13,969 bases of DNA from Ottowia sp. (GCA_023228705.1 JALOAS010000082.1:1-13969); one strand, 5' to 3'. Shown: positions 1 to 7,580, counted from the stretch's first letter. Program-made: numbers and translations. Notes: generated by a model from the sequence alone, not told the origin.

Positions 1-404
1 TCCCGCTGGCCGCGTTCGAGCGCCAGGTGCGCGGCTACAAGATCAGCAAGCGCTTTGACAGCGATATTTCCGGTGTCTGTGCCGGCATGGCGATCCGGCT
101 GGACGGCCAGACCGTACAGAGCGTGCGCCTGTCCTTTGGCGGCATGGCCGGCATCGTCAAGCGCGCCGCGCAGGCGGAGGCAGCCATCGCCGGACAGCCC
201 TGGACCGAGAGCACGGTGCGCCAGGCGCAGCAGGCGCTGGCGCGCGACTTCAAGCCCATGACCGACATGCGCGCATCGGAGGCCTACCGCCTGCAGGTGG
301 CGCAAAACCTGATCGAGCGACTGTGGCTGGAAACACGGCCCGAACAACCGCTGTCGCGCTCGCAAACCAACGTGTTTGACGTGATGCCGCACGCCATCGC
401 ATGA
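1..404 (+). CDS. xdhA: xanthine dehydrogenase small (FAD/2Fe-2S) subunit, 3' end only
   Basis: This is the last 133 codons of a gene that begins before the window; the reading frame enters at base 3 and stops with TGA at 402-404. The fragment corresponds to the C-terminal domain of the FAD-binding part of XdhA (the CO-dehydrogenase flavoprotein C-terminal fold). Recognisable elements are the KRFDSDISGVCAG stretch, the RLSFGGMAGIVKRA stretch, and a terminal helix ending in NLIERLWLET. In the family this subunit carries the two 2Fe-2S clusters and FAD and passes electrons from the molybdenum subunit to NAD+. The N-terminal ferredoxin and FAD-binding parts lie outside the window and cannot be judged. 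The next gene, xdhB, starts 43 bp downstream on the same strand, so the two are almost certainly one operon. The identification rests on the match to XdhA C-termini and on this linkage. Confidence 0.93.
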   Translation, partial: PLAAFERQVRGYKISKRFDSDISGVCAGMAIRLDGQTVQSVRLSFGGMAGIVKRAAQAEAAIAGQPWTESTVRQAQQALARDFKPMTDMRASEAYRLQVAQNLIERLWLETRPEQPLSRSQTNVFDVMPHAIA

Positions 405-447
405 CACAACGGCTGCCCCCCAGCCAAGGCATCCATATAAGTCCATC

Positions 448-2955
448 ATGAACAAACCCGAACCCTCCCCGATGCGTTACCCGGATACGCCCTTTGCCGA
501 CTACAAGGACAACCTGGCGTTCCGCTTTGACGCCGAGCGCGAGCGCCAGCAATACGGCGCCGGCCGGCGCGTGGGCATCAGCCGCCCGCACGAGTCGGCC
601 TGGCAATACATGAACGGTACGGCCGAGTACACCGACGACGTGCCCGAGCGCCAGGGCACGCTGCATTGCGCGCTGGGCCTGGCGCCCATCGCACGCGGCC
701 GCCTCAAGTCCATCGACCTGCAGGCCATCGCAGCCATGCCCGGCGTCGTCCGCGTGCTCACCGCTGCCGACGTGCCCGGCCACAACGACTGCGGCACCAC
801 CGGCAGCGACGAGCCCATCCTCTGCACCGGCGAGATCAGCTACTTGGGTCAACCCCTTTTTGCCGTCGTGGCCCAAACGCGGCTCCAGGCGCGCCAAGCT
901 GCCGCACTGGCCAGAAAAGTGCTGCAGTTGGAAGAACAAACCCCCATCCTGACCAAGCGCGATGCGCATGCGCTGGGCCAGTACGCCACGCCCGAACAGC
1001 ACCTGGTTCGCAGCGCCAGCGGCGGCGGCCGCAAAGACGTGCAAGCTGCCATTGCCGCAGCGCCGCAGCGCCTGCAGGGCCAGTTTGCCGTGGGCGGCCA
1101 GGAGCAGTTCTACCTGGAAGGACAGATCAGCTACGCGCTGCCCACCGAGGCCGGCGGCATGCACCTGTACTGTTCGACCCAGCACCCCAGCGAGATGCAG
1201 CAGCTGGTGGCGGCAGCGCTGGGCATACGCCAGCACGCCGTGCTGGTTGAAACCCGGCGCCTGGGCGGCGGCTTTGGCGGCAAGGAGCAGCAGTCGGCGC
1301 AGCCGGCCTGCATCGCCGCGGTGGCGGCCAGCCTGCTGGGCCGGCCGGTCAAGCTGCGGCTGGACCGTGACGACGACTTCCTCATCACGGGACGCCGGCA
1401 CAGCTTCTGGTACGAGTACGACGTGGGCTACGACGACGCCGGCCGCATCCTGGGCGTGACGCTGACGCTGGTGTCCAACGCCGGGCACTCGGCCGACCTC
1501 TCCGGCCCGGTGCTGACGCGCGCGATCACGCACTTTGACAACGCGTACTGGCTGCCCGAAGTCACCATGGACGGGTACAACGCCCGCACCAACACGCAGA
1601 GCAACACCGCGTTCCGCGGCTTTGGCGGCCCGCAGGGGGCAATCTGCGTGGAAGACATCATCGACCACATTGCACGCCGGCTGGGCAAGGACCCGCTGCA
1701 GGTGCGGCGCGCCAACTTCTACGGCAAGACCGAGCGCAACGTCACGCCCTACGGCCAGGTGGTGCAGGACAACGTCATCCACGAACTGGTCAACGAGCTG
1801 GAGGCCTGCGCCGACTACCAGGGCCGGCGCAAGGCGGTGCGCGCGTTCAACGCGCAAAGCCCGGTGCTCAAGCGCGGCCTGGCGCTGACGCCGGTCAAGT
1901 TCGGAATCAGCTTCAACAGCATCTGGCACAACCAGGCCGGCGCGCTGGTGCACGTCTACCTGGACGGCTCGGTGCTCGTCAACCACGGCGGCATAGAGAT
2001 GGGCCAGGGGCTCAACTCCAAGATCTTCAACGTCGTGGCGCAGGAGCTGGGCATCAACTTCGAGCGCATCCGCATGTCCAACACCGACACCAGCAAGGTG
2101 GCAAACACCTCGGCCACGGCGGCGTCGACCGGCTCCGACCTCAACGGCAAGGCCGCGCAGGACGCGGCGCGCCAGATCCGCGCGCGGCTGGCCGCCTGGG
2201 CCGCTGACAAGCACGACGGCAGCGCCGAAGACGTGCGCTTCGAGAACGACCACGTCCACGTGGCCGGCAAGGTGCTGCCGTTTGAGGAAGTCATCAACGG
2301 CGCGTACTTCGACCGCGTGCAACTCTGGTCCGACGGCTTCTACAAGACGCCGGGGCTCTCCTGGGACGGCGAGAAGATGCAGGGCAGCCCCTTCTACTAC
2401 TACGCCTACGGCGCCGCCGTCAGCGAGGTGCTGGTCGACACGCTGACCGGCGAGTGGAAGCTGCTGCGCAGCGACATGCTGCACGACGTGGGCAACTCGC
2501 TCAACCCCGGCACCGACATCGGCCAGATCGAGGGCGCGTTCATCCAGGGCATGGGCTGGCTCACCACCGAGGAACTCGTGTGGCACCCCAAGACCGGACG
2601 GCTCACGACGCATGCGCCCAGCACGTACAAGATCCCCACGGCCAACGACTGCCCGCCGGTGTTCAACGTGCGGCTGTACCGCAACAGCAACAAGAAAGAC
2701 GCCATCTACCGCAGCAAGGCGGTTGGCGAGCCGCCGCTGCTGCTGCCGTTTTCGGTTTTCTTTGCCATCCGCGACGCGGTGTCGGCGGTGGGCGAACACC
2801 AGGTCGACGTGCCGCTGCGCGCACCGGCCACCAGCGAGGCCATCCTGCGTGCCGTGACCGCCGTCAAGGCCGCGCATGCGGCAGCTGCCGACCCGGGAGC
2901 ACGCGCCGGCACGACGCAGCCTGAACCGGCCAGCACCGAACCGGCCCTGTCCTGA
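448..2955 (+). CDS. xdhB: xanthine dehydrogenase molybdopterin-binding (large) subunit
   Basis: The protein is 835 residues, somewhat longer than the 777-residue Rhodobacter capsulatus XdhB, partly because of an Ala/Pro-rich tail after about residue 805. It is the catalytic subunit that hydroxylates hypoxanthine to xanthine and xanthine to urate at a sulfurated molybdenum cofactor in the cytoplasm. Visible family motifs are RLGGGFGGKE at 271-280, DRDDDFLITGRRH at 306-318, LTRAITHFDN at 356-365, NTAFRGFGGPQG at 386-397, GGIEMGQGL at 514-522 and KAVGEPPLLLP at 757-767. By motif alignment Glu280, Arg358 and Glu761 correspond to bovine Glu802, Arg880 and the catalytic base Glu1261, so the active site looks complete. 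The start at 448 has only a weak ribosome site; it follows xdhA by 43 bp. An in-frame ATG nine codons on (MRYPDTPF) is an alternative start. No xdhC (cofactor sulfuration chaperone) follows, which is unusual. Confidence 0.97.
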   Translation: MNKPEPSPMRYPDTPFADYKDNLAFRFDAERERQQYGAGRRVGISRPHESAWQYMNGTAEYTDDVPERQGTLHCALGLAPIARGRLKSIDLQAIAAMPGVVRVLTAADVPGHNDCGTTGSDEPILCTGEISYLGQPLFAVVAQTRLQARQAAALARKVLQLEEQTPILTKRDAHALGQYATPEQHLVRSASGGGRKDVQAAIAAAPQRLQGQFAVGGQEQFYLEGQISYALPTEAGGMHLYCSTQHPSEMQQLVAAALGIRQHAVLVETRRLGGGFGGKEQQSAQPACIAAVAASLLGRPVKLRLDRDDDFLITGRRHSFWYEYDVGYDDAGRILGVTLTLVSNAGHSADLSGPVLTRAITHFDNAYWLPEVTMDGYNARTNTQSNTAFRGFGGPQGAICVEDIIDHIARRLGKDPLQVRRANFYGKTERNVTPYGQVVQDNVIHELVNELEACADYQGRRKAVRAFNAQSPVLKRGLALTPVKFGISFNSIWHNQAGALVHVYLDGSVLVNHGGIEMGQGLNSKIFNVVAQELGINFERIRMSNTDTSKVANTSATAASTGSDLNGKAAQDAARQIRARLAAWAADKHDGSAEDVRFENDHVHVAGKVLPFEEVINGAYFDRVQLWSDGFYKTPGLSWDGEKMQGSPFYYYAYGAAVSEVLVDTLTGEWKLLRSDMLHDVGNSLNPGTDIGQIEGAFIQGMGWLTTEELVWHPKTGRLTTHAPSTYKIPTANDCPPVFNVRLYRNSNKKDAIYRSKAVGEPPLLLPFSVFFAIRDAVSAVGEHQVDVPLRAPATSEAILRAVTAVKAAHAAAADPGARAGTTQPEPASTEPALS

Positions 2956-3122
2956 CAGCCAGGCCGGCCACAACGCCGTGTGCGCCATCCTGATGCCAAA
3001 CAAGCTGGCGCCCCCGGCGCCGGATGGCAGGGCCGCGGCCAGGCACGGCGCCCCTGGCCGCAGCGGTTCTGCACCCGTTTCCCCACCACCTGACCCAAAA
3101 ACACAAACGAGGAGATCACGTC
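2956..3122. other. 167-bp gap between xdhB and the permease, with two GC hairpins
   Basis: No gene is visible here. Two perfect inverted repeats lie close together: GGCGCC-CCC-GGCGCC at 3007-3021, and a 9-bp stem with GCGGCCAGG at 3035-3043 pairing CCTGGCCGC at 3053-3061 across a 9-nt loop. Neither is followed by a T tract, so neither is a standard intrinsic terminator. They may limit read-through or protect the 3' end of the xdhB message. The gap is long enough to hold a separate promoter for the permease, but I could not find a convincing one. Confidence 0.5.
3109..3114 (+). promoter_or_regulatory. ribosome binding site GAGGAG that fixes the permease start
   Basis: GAGGAG ends 8 nt before ATG 3123. 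It supports the 432-residue form over the longer reading frame that opens at 3024. Confidence 0.8.
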
Positions 3123-4421
3123 ATGGGCCTGCTTGAACGCGTCTTCAAACTGCAAGAGCACGAAACCACCGTGCGCACGGAAGTCATCGCCGGAGCCACC
3201 ACGTTCCTGACGATGGCGTACATCATCTTCGTCAACCCCATCATCCTGGGCGACGCCGGCATGCCGCACGACGCCGTGTTCGTCGTGACCTGCCTGGCCG
3301 CGGCCATAGGCACCATCATCATGGCGCTGTACGCCAACTACCCCATCGCCATGGCGCCGGGCATGGGGCTGAACGCGTACTTCACGTATACCGTGGTCAT
3401 CGGCATGGGCTACACGTGGCAGGAAGCGCTGGGCATGGTCTTCATCTCCGGCTGCCTGTTCATCCTGGTCACGCTGATCGGCCTGCGCAGCGCCATCGTC
3501 AGGGCCATCCCCGGCTCGCTGGCCAGCGCCATCGCCGCCGGCATCGGCCTGTTCCTCGGCCTCATCGCGCTGGAGCAGGCCGGCATCGTCGGCGCCAGCG
3601 AGGCGACGCTGGTGACGCTGGGCAACCTGCAGCAGGTCTCGGTGGTGCTGGCGGCCATCGGCTTTGTCGTCATCGTCGCGCTGGACCGCTTCAGGGTGCC
3701 CGGTGCGATCCTGATCGGCATCGTCGGCGTCACCATCGCCTCGTTCTTCTTTGCCGGCAACGAATTCAAGGGCGTGGTTTCGGCACCGCCGTCGATCGCG
3801 CCCACCTTCTTCAAGCTCGACCTCAGGGGGGCGCTCAGCCACGGCTTCCTCAACGTGGTCCTGGTCTTCTTCCTGGTCGAGCTGTTTGACGCGACCGGCA
3901 CGCTCATGGGCGTGGCCAAGCGCGCCGGCCTGCTCGTTCCCGGCGAGATGCGGCGCCTGAACAAGGCGCTGTTCTCGGACGGCGTCGCCATCTTCTTCGG
4001 CTCGCTGCTCGGCACCTCCAGCACCACCGCGTACGCCGAGAGCGCGGCGGGCGTGCAGGCCGGCGGCCGCACGGGGCTGACCGCGCTGACGGTCTGCGTG
4101 CTGTTCCTGCTCGCGCTGTTCTTTGCGCCGCTGGCCGGCGTGGTCCCGGCGTACGCCACGGCGCCGGCGCTGCTGTTCGTCTGCTGCATCATGGCGCGCG
4201 AGCTGGCCGAGGTCAACTGGGAAGACATCACCGAGTCGGTGCCTGCCGTGCTGACCGCGATCATGATGCCGCTGACCTACTCCATTGCCAACGGCCTGGC
4301 CTTTGGCTTCATCAGCTACGCCGCCATCAAGCTGCTCTCCGGCCGCGTGCGCGAAGTGAACTGGTTGGTCTGGCTTATTGCGCTGGTCTTCCTGCTCCGC
4401 TTCTGGTACATCGGCTCCTGA
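3123..4421 (+). CDS. NCS2-family purine permease (AzgA/AdeP/GhxP type)
   Basis: The 432-residue product is an integral inner-membrane transporter with about a dozen hydrophobic segments. Its signatures fit the AzgA branch of nucleobase transporters: EVIAGATTFLTMAYIIFVNP at 20-39, the APGMGLNAYF motif near residue 78, ELFDATGTLMGVAKRAG in the middle, and LLGTSSTTAYAESAAGV after it. Characterised members of this branch (E. coli AdeP, AdeQ, GhxP, GhxQ) import adenine, guanine or hypoxanthine by proton symport; which base this one prefers cannot be read from sequence. I chose ATG 3123 because GAGGAG lies at 3109-3114 just before it. An in-frame ATG at 3024 would add 33 residues of non-membrane, proline-rich sequence and has no such site. 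The gene sits between xdhB and guaD on the same strand, matching a role in feeding purine bases to these enzymes. Confidence 0.93.
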   Translation: MGLLERVFKLQEHETTVRTEVIAGATTFLTMAYIIFVNPIILGDAGMPHDAVFVVTCLAAAIGTIIMALYANYPIAMAPGMGLNAYFTYTVVIGMGYTWQEALGMVFISGCLFILVTLIGLRSAIVRAIPGSLASAIAAGIGLFLGLIALEQAGIVGASEATLVTLGNLQQVSVVLAAIGFVVIVALDRFRVPGAILIGIVGVTIASFFFAGNEFKGVVSAPPSIAPTFFKLDLRGALSHGFLNVVLVFFLVELFDATGTLMGVAKRAGLLVPGEMRRLNKALFSDGVAIFFGSLLGTSSTTAYAESAAGVQAGGRTGLTALTVCVLFLLALFFAPLAGVVPAYATAPALLFVCCIMARELAEVNWEDITESVPAVLTAIMMPLTYSIANGLAFGFISYAAIKLLSGRVREVNWLVWLIALVFLLRFWYIGS

Positions 4422-4423
4422 AA

Positions 4424-4472
4424 ACCCCTGTCCTTCGGGGTGGCCCCGGGCGCATTCCGCCCGGGGCCACCC
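4424..4472 (+). promoter_or_regulatory. two overlapping hairpins between permease and guaD (terminator or leader element)
   Basis: The stronger structure is a perfect 15-bp stem: GGGTGGCCCCGGGCG at 4438-4452 pairs with 4458-4472 across the 5-nt loop CATTC. A weaker stem, ACCCC at 4424-4428 with GGGGT at 4437-4441, uses some of the same bases, so the two cannot form together. The long stem begins 17 nt after the permease stop and ends 14 nt before the guaD ATG. No T run follows, so it is not a textbook intrinsic terminator. It may act as a partial terminator, mRNA stabiliser or translational control element for guaD. Confidence 0.6.
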
Positions 4473-4486
4473 GCACCTGAACGTCC

Positions 4487-5761
4487 ATGCAAGCCTACCG
4501 CTCCCAACTGCTCCGCTTCAATCCTTCCGGCCAGGCGCTGCACGAGAGCGACGGCATGCTCGTGGTCTGCGGTGACGAGAGCGGCATCCAGCGCGTGCTG
4601 GACGCCGGCCCATACCGCGACGTGGCCCGCCGCCACCCGCGCATTCCCATCACGCACTGGCCCGACCGCATCGTTGCCCCCGGCTTTGTCGACATGCACG
4701 TGCACTACCCGCAGACCGACATCATCGGCTCGCCAGCCGATGGCCTGCTGCCCTGGCTGGAAAACCACACCTTCCCGGCCGAGGCGCGCTTTGCCGACCC
4801 CGGCCACGCGGCCGAGGTCGCCGCCTTCTTCTTTGACGAGCTGCTGCGCCAGGGCGTGACCACGGCGCTCACCTTCTGCACCACGCATCCCGCTTCGGTC
4901 GACGCGTACTTTCAACGCGCCGAGCGCTACGGGCTGCGCATGCTGGGCGGCAAGGTACTGCAAGACCGCAACACGCCCGAGGGACTGCGTGACGACACCG
5001 GGCAAAGCCTGGCCGACAGCGAGGCGCTGCTGCAGCGCTGGCACAACAAGGGCCGCCTGGGCTACGCGCTGACGCCGCGCTTTGCGCCCACCAGCAGCGA
5101 GGCGCAGCTGCGCGGCGTGGGCGAGCTGGCGGCCCGGTACCCCGACGCATGGGTCCACTCGCACCTGTCGGAAAACCACGACGAGATAGCCTGGGTGGCC
5201 AGGCTGTTTCCCGACGCCCGCTCGTACCTCGACGTCTACCGGCGGTTCGGCCTGCTGCGCGAGCGCGCCGTCTACGCGCACTGCATCCATGTGGACGACG
5301 CTGACCGCCGCCTCATGCAGGAGACCGGTGCCGCCGCCGCCGTCTGCCCCACCAGCAACCTGTTCCTCGGCAGCGGTTTCTTCGACCATCTGGTCGCCGA
5401 TGCGCACGGCCTGCTTTATGGCCTGGGCAGCGACGTGGGCGGCGGCACCAGCTTCAGTCCGTTCCGTACCATGCTCGCGGCGTACTACGTGGGCCGCGAA
5501 AGCCACACCAAGGACGGCATCAGCCTCAAGCCGTCCAAACTGTGGTGGCAGCACACCGGTGGCGCGGCCCGGGCGCTGGGGCTTGAAGGCGTGATCGGCA
5601 CGCTGCAAAAAGACAGCGAAGCCGACTTCGTCGTCCTCAACCCGCAGGCCACGCCGCTGCTGGCGCGCAAGACGGCACGCGCGCAGGACCTGGAAGAGCT
5701 GCTGTTTGCCCTCATCGTGCTGGGCGACGACCGACTGGTCGAGCGCGTGGTCATCGCATGA
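4487..5761 (+). CDS. guaD: guanine deaminase
   Basis: The 424-residue enzyme belongs to the amidohydrolase superfamily and hydrolyses guanine to xanthine and ammonia in the cytoplasm, supplying the substrate of the XdhAB encoded upstream. The zinc-site pattern is complete: PGFVDMHVHYPQ with His71 and His73, HSHLSEN with His226 and Glu229, AHCIHV with His265, and GSDVGGG with Asp315. The HVHYPQTDIIGSPADGLLPWL region near 71-91, followed by ENHTFPAE, is typical of bacterial GuaD rather than of cytosine deaminases or chlorohydrolases. The length is near that of E. coli GuaD (439). There is no clear Shine-Dalgarno before ATG 4487, and a very stable hairpin ends just upstream, so expression may depend on read-through and on that structure. 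It follows the permease by 65 bp on the same strand. Confidence 0.96.
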   Translation: MQAYRSQLLRFNPSGQALHESDGMLVVCGDESGIQRVLDAGPYRDVARRHPRIPITHWPDRIVAPGFVDMHVHYPQTDIIGSPADGLLPWLENHTFPAEARFADPGHAAEVAAFFFDELLRQGVTTALTFCTTHPASVDAYFQRAERYGLRMLGGKVLQDRNTPEGLRDDTGQSLADSEALLQRWHNKGRLGYALTPRFAPTSSEAQLRGVGELAARYPDAWVHSHLSENHDEIAWVARLFPDARSYLDVYRRFGLLRERAVYAHCIHVDDADRRLMQETGAAAAVCPTSNLFLGSGFFDHLVADAHGLLYGLGSDVGGGTSFSPFRTMLAAYYVGRESHTKDGISLKPSKLWWQHTGGAARALGLEGVIGTLQKDSEADFVVLNPQATPLLARKTARAQDLEELLFALIVLGDDRLVERVVIA

Positions 5762-5809
5762 CCTGGCTTGACTGGCAAGCACCGTCAGCTCCGGATGGCA
5801 GACTGGAGC

Positions 5810-5837
5810 GTTGGGCGTTGGGCGTTGGGCGTTGGGC
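5810..5837. repeat. 7-bp tandem repeat (GTTGGGC)x4, outer heptamers of copy A
   Basis: Four exact units of GTTGGGC start 48 bp after the guaD stop. Read on the minus strand they are GCCCAAC, the counterpart of the GCTCAAC units beside copies C and D. They are separated from the inner heptamers by GTGGTGGGCACAC, the complement of the GTGAACCCACCAC-type linker seen in the other copies. Confidence 0.9.
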
Positions 5838-5851
5838 GTGGTGGGCACACA

Positions 5852-5879
5852 CTGGACGCTGAACGCTTGACGCCAAACC
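5852..5879. repeat. degenerate inner heptamers of copy A
   Basis: Four degenerate units, CTGGACG, CTGAACG, CTTGACG and CCAAACC, run directly up to the core at 5882. On the minus strand they correspond to the CAGCGTC units next to copies C and D. Confidence 0.7.
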
Positions 5880-5881
5880 TT

Positions 5882-5940
5882 CATCAGCCGCCGCAGGCGG
5901 CTTTCATACGAGGCCCGCAAGGGCCGAGATCATCGGTCAT
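5882..5940 (+). repeat. 59-bp double-hairpin repeat core, copy A
   Basis: The core begins CATCAGCCGCC and ends ATCATCGGTCAT. Hairpin 1 is AGCCGCC-GCA-GGCGGCT, a perfect 7-bp stem. Hairpin 2 is GGCCC-GCAA-GGGCC. It differs from copy D by one base in 59 after reverse complementing and from copy B by five. Lying 120 bp after guaD, hairpin 1 followed by TTCAT could act as a weak terminator for the purine cluster. Confidence 0.93.
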
Positions 5941-5998
5941 CCAGAGCGGGGAATCGCGGCGAGGGCGCCATGGGGAGGTTGAGCGTTTGGCGTGGCGC

Positions 5999-6034
5999 AT
6001 GACGGATGACCTCGCTGGACGCTGGACGCCGGAC
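5999..6034 (-). repeat. repeat remnant: boundary motif fused to heptamers
   Basis: ATGACGGATGACCTCG at 5999-6014 is the same end motif that bounds every full core, in the orientation of copies C and D. Here it runs straight into GCTGGAC, GCTGGAC and GCCGGAC, with no hairpins between. This looks like a deletion product of the element. Confidence 0.7.
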
Positions 6035-6132
6035 GGCCAACGGTCTTCGGAGGCCAGCCCCCTGGCCGATAGGGAGGTTGAGCGTTGCGCGAACGCCAAA
6101 CGCTGGACGCAATCCGCTCAACCTCTTTTCAT

Positions 6133-6191
6133 CATCAGCCGCCGCAGGCGGCTTTCATCCAGGGCCCGCAAGGGCCGAGGTCATCCGTCAT
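6133..6191 (+). repeat. 59-bp double-hairpin repeat core, copy B
   Basis: It has the same two hairpins and orientation as copy A. It ends 59 bp from the desulfurase stop codon and, read on the minus strand, could stop transcription leaving that gene. Its heptamer side is degenerate (GCTCAACCTC, AACGCTGGACGC) rather than a clean array. Confidence 0.92.
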
Positions 6192-6250
6192 GCGCCCGAT
6201 GTTGCCGGGCAATACCCCGTGCGAGCGGCGCCTCGCCGCGATGGGTCGGG

Positions 6251-7408
6251 CTATCCCTGCCGCAGCCGCGCCACCGCATCCCGCAACGCATGCACCGCCG
6301 CGTCCACCTCGGCCTCGGTGGTGAACCGGCCCAGCGACAGCCGCAGCGACGCGCTGGCCTGCTCGTCGCTCAGGCCCAGCGCGCGCAGCACGTGGCTGGG
6401 CTTCGGATCGGCCGAATCGCAGGCCGACCCCGTCGATACCGCCACGTCCGGCATGGCGAGCATGAGCGCTTCACCATCCACGCCGTCAAAGCGCAGGTTG
6501 ATGTTCTGCGGCACGCGCTGCGTTGCGTTGCCGTTCAGATACCAGCCCGGCACGCCCTGCAGACCATCGAGCAGCCGCCGGCGCAGTGCATGCGCGCGCG
6601 CTTCGTCCGCGTCCATCTCGGCCGCGGCGATGCGAAACGCCTCGCCCATGCCCACGATCTGGTGCGTGGCCAGCGTGCCGGAGCGCATGCCGCGCTCGTG
6701 CCCGCCGCCGTGCATCTGCGCGTGCAGGTGCACGCGCTGGCGCCGGCTCACGTAAAGCGCGCCCATGCCCTTGGGTCCGTGCGTCTTGTGCGCGGTCAGG
6801 CTCATCAGGTCCACGGGCAGCTCGTGCACGCGGATCGGCACCTTGCCCGTGGCCTGCGCCGCATCGACATGAAAGAGCACGCCCTGCCTGCGGCAGATCG
6901 CGCCCAGTGCCGCCACGTCCTGGATGACGCCGATCTCGTTGTTGACCAGCATCACGCTGGCCATCACCGTATCCGGGCGCAGGGCGTCCGTGAACGCCTC
7001 GGCATCAAGCAGGCCCTCGGCGTCCACGCCCAGGATCGTCACCTCCAGGCCCTGGCGCTCCAGTTCCGCCACCGTATCCAGGACCGCCTTGTGCTCGGTT
7101 GCCACCGTCACGATGTGCCGGCCACGCTTCTGATAATGCGCGGCACCGCCCAGCAGCGCCAGGTTGTTGCTCTCGGTGGCGCCTGAAGTCCAGATGATCT
7201 CCTGGCTGTCGGCGCCGATCAGCGCCGCCACCTGTGCACGTGCCTTCTCCACCGCGCGCGCGGCGTCCCAGCCCCAGCGGTGCGTGGTACTGGCCGGGTT
7301 GCCATAATGCGCGCCCAGCCAGGGCATCATGGCGTCCACGACACGCGGGTCCACGCGCGTCGTTGCCGCGTTGTCCAGGTAGATGGGAAAAGCTGCCGCC
7401 TGCGCCAT
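6251..7408 (-). CDS. IscS/NifS-like cysteine desulfurase lacking the C-terminal tail
   Basis: The 385-residue PLP enzyme converts L-cysteine to alanine and hands the sulfur on as a persulfide. Functional residues are present and sit exactly two positions later than in E. coli IscS: His106, Asn157, Asp182, Gln185, the PLP lysine Lys208 (TAHKTHGPKG) and the active-site Cys330 (STGSACDSADPKPSHVLRALG). The sequence follows IscS through SLGRFTTEAEVD but ends at RLRQG about 20 residues early, so the tail that contacts IscU in E. coli is missing. No iscR, iscU, iscA or hsc genes are adjacent, so it is a stand-alone copy. ATG 7408 gives the normal MAQAAAFPIYLDNAATT start; the longer frame would translate repeat DNA. 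No good ribosome site is seen. It lies opposite in strand to the xdh cluster and is flanked on both sides by the repeat family. Service to Fe-S clusters, tRNA thiolation or the XDH cofactor are all possible. Confidence 0.93.
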   Translation of the reverse strand: MAQAAAFPIYLDNAATTRVDPRVVDAMMPWLGAHYGNPASTTHRWGWDAARAVEKARAQVAALIGADSQEIIWTSGATESNNLALLGGAAHYQKRGRHIVTVATEHKAVLDTVAELERQGLEVTILGVDAEGLLDAEAFTDALRPDTVMASVMLVNNEIGVIQDVAALGAICRRQGVLFHVDAAQATGKVPIRVHELPVDLMSLTAHKTHGPKGMGALYVSRRQRVHLHAQMHGGGHERGMRSGTLATHQIVGMGEAFRIAAAEMDADEARAHALRRRLLDGLQGVPGWYLNGNATQRVPQNINLRFDGVDGEALMLAMPDVAVSTGSACDSADPKPSHVLRALGLSDEQASASLRLSLGRFTTEAEVDAAVHALRDAVARLRQG

Positions 7409-7415
7409 GCCGGCA

Positions 7416-7444
7416 AGTGTAGGCCCTCGCGCGTTCCCACGCCA
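7416..7444 (-). promoter_or_regulatory. possible promoter of the desulfurase gene
   Basis: On the minus strand TACACT (plus 7416-7421) resembles a -10 box and lies only 7 nt before ATG 7408; CTGGCG about 18 nt further up is a poor -35. If real, transcription would start at or beside the start codon and the message would be nearly leaderless, which fits the lack of a ribosome site. Confidence 0.3.
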
Positions 7445-7508
7445 GCAGCGGGGCGACCCGGGCCGGGACCGGTGCCTGCCTCGCGCTGCTCCAGCCACGC
7501 GCGAGCGC

Positions 7509-7567
7509 ATGACGGATGATCTCGGCCCTGGCAGGCCTTGTATGAAAGCCGCCTGCGGCGGCTGATG
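7509..7567 (-). repeat. 59-bp double-hairpin repeat core, copy C
   Basis: This is the reverse-complement orientation relative to copies A and B. It starts ATGACGGATGATCTCG and ends GGCGGCTGATG. Hairpin 1 is perfect; hairpin 2 has changed bases (GGCCCTGGCAGGCC) but can still pair. It lies 101 bp upstream of the desulfurase start codon. Confidence 0.92.
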
Positions 7568-7580
7568 AAGGTTTGGCGTC

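Larger units (their letters stand above)
5762..6250. other. 489-bp non-coding block left of the desulfurase gene, filled with repeats
   Basis: No credible gene lies here; reading frames across it are repeat-driven. It holds, in order: heptamer arrays at 5810-5837 and 5852-5879, core copy A at 5882-5940, a direct repeat GGGAGGTTGAGCGTT at 5973-5987 and again at 6072-6086, a remnant boundary motif at 5999-6014 fused to heptamers at 6014-6034, a small hairpin GGCCAG-CCCC-CTGGCC at 6052-6067, an 11-bp inverted repeat (GAGGTTGAGCG near 6074, CGCTCAACCTC near 6114), and core copy B at 6133-6191. The 3' end of the desulfurase gene follows 59 bp later. Confidence 0.85.

Noticed and set aside
250..3003. 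A 917-codon minus-strand open frame opposite xdhB
   Set aside because: It is the antisense shadow of a high-GC gene; composition is biased to Val/Arg/Ala/His with no domain, while xdhB on the plus strand has all family motifs.
2956..3122. Purine riboswitch in front of the permease
   Set aside because: The gap has only simple GC hairpins and no conserved purine-aptamer junction sequences.
5768..7186. A 472-codon plus-strand frame opposite the desulfurase, starting in repeat DNA
   Set aside because: It begins in heptamer repeats and then mirrors the desulfurase gene; no motifs.
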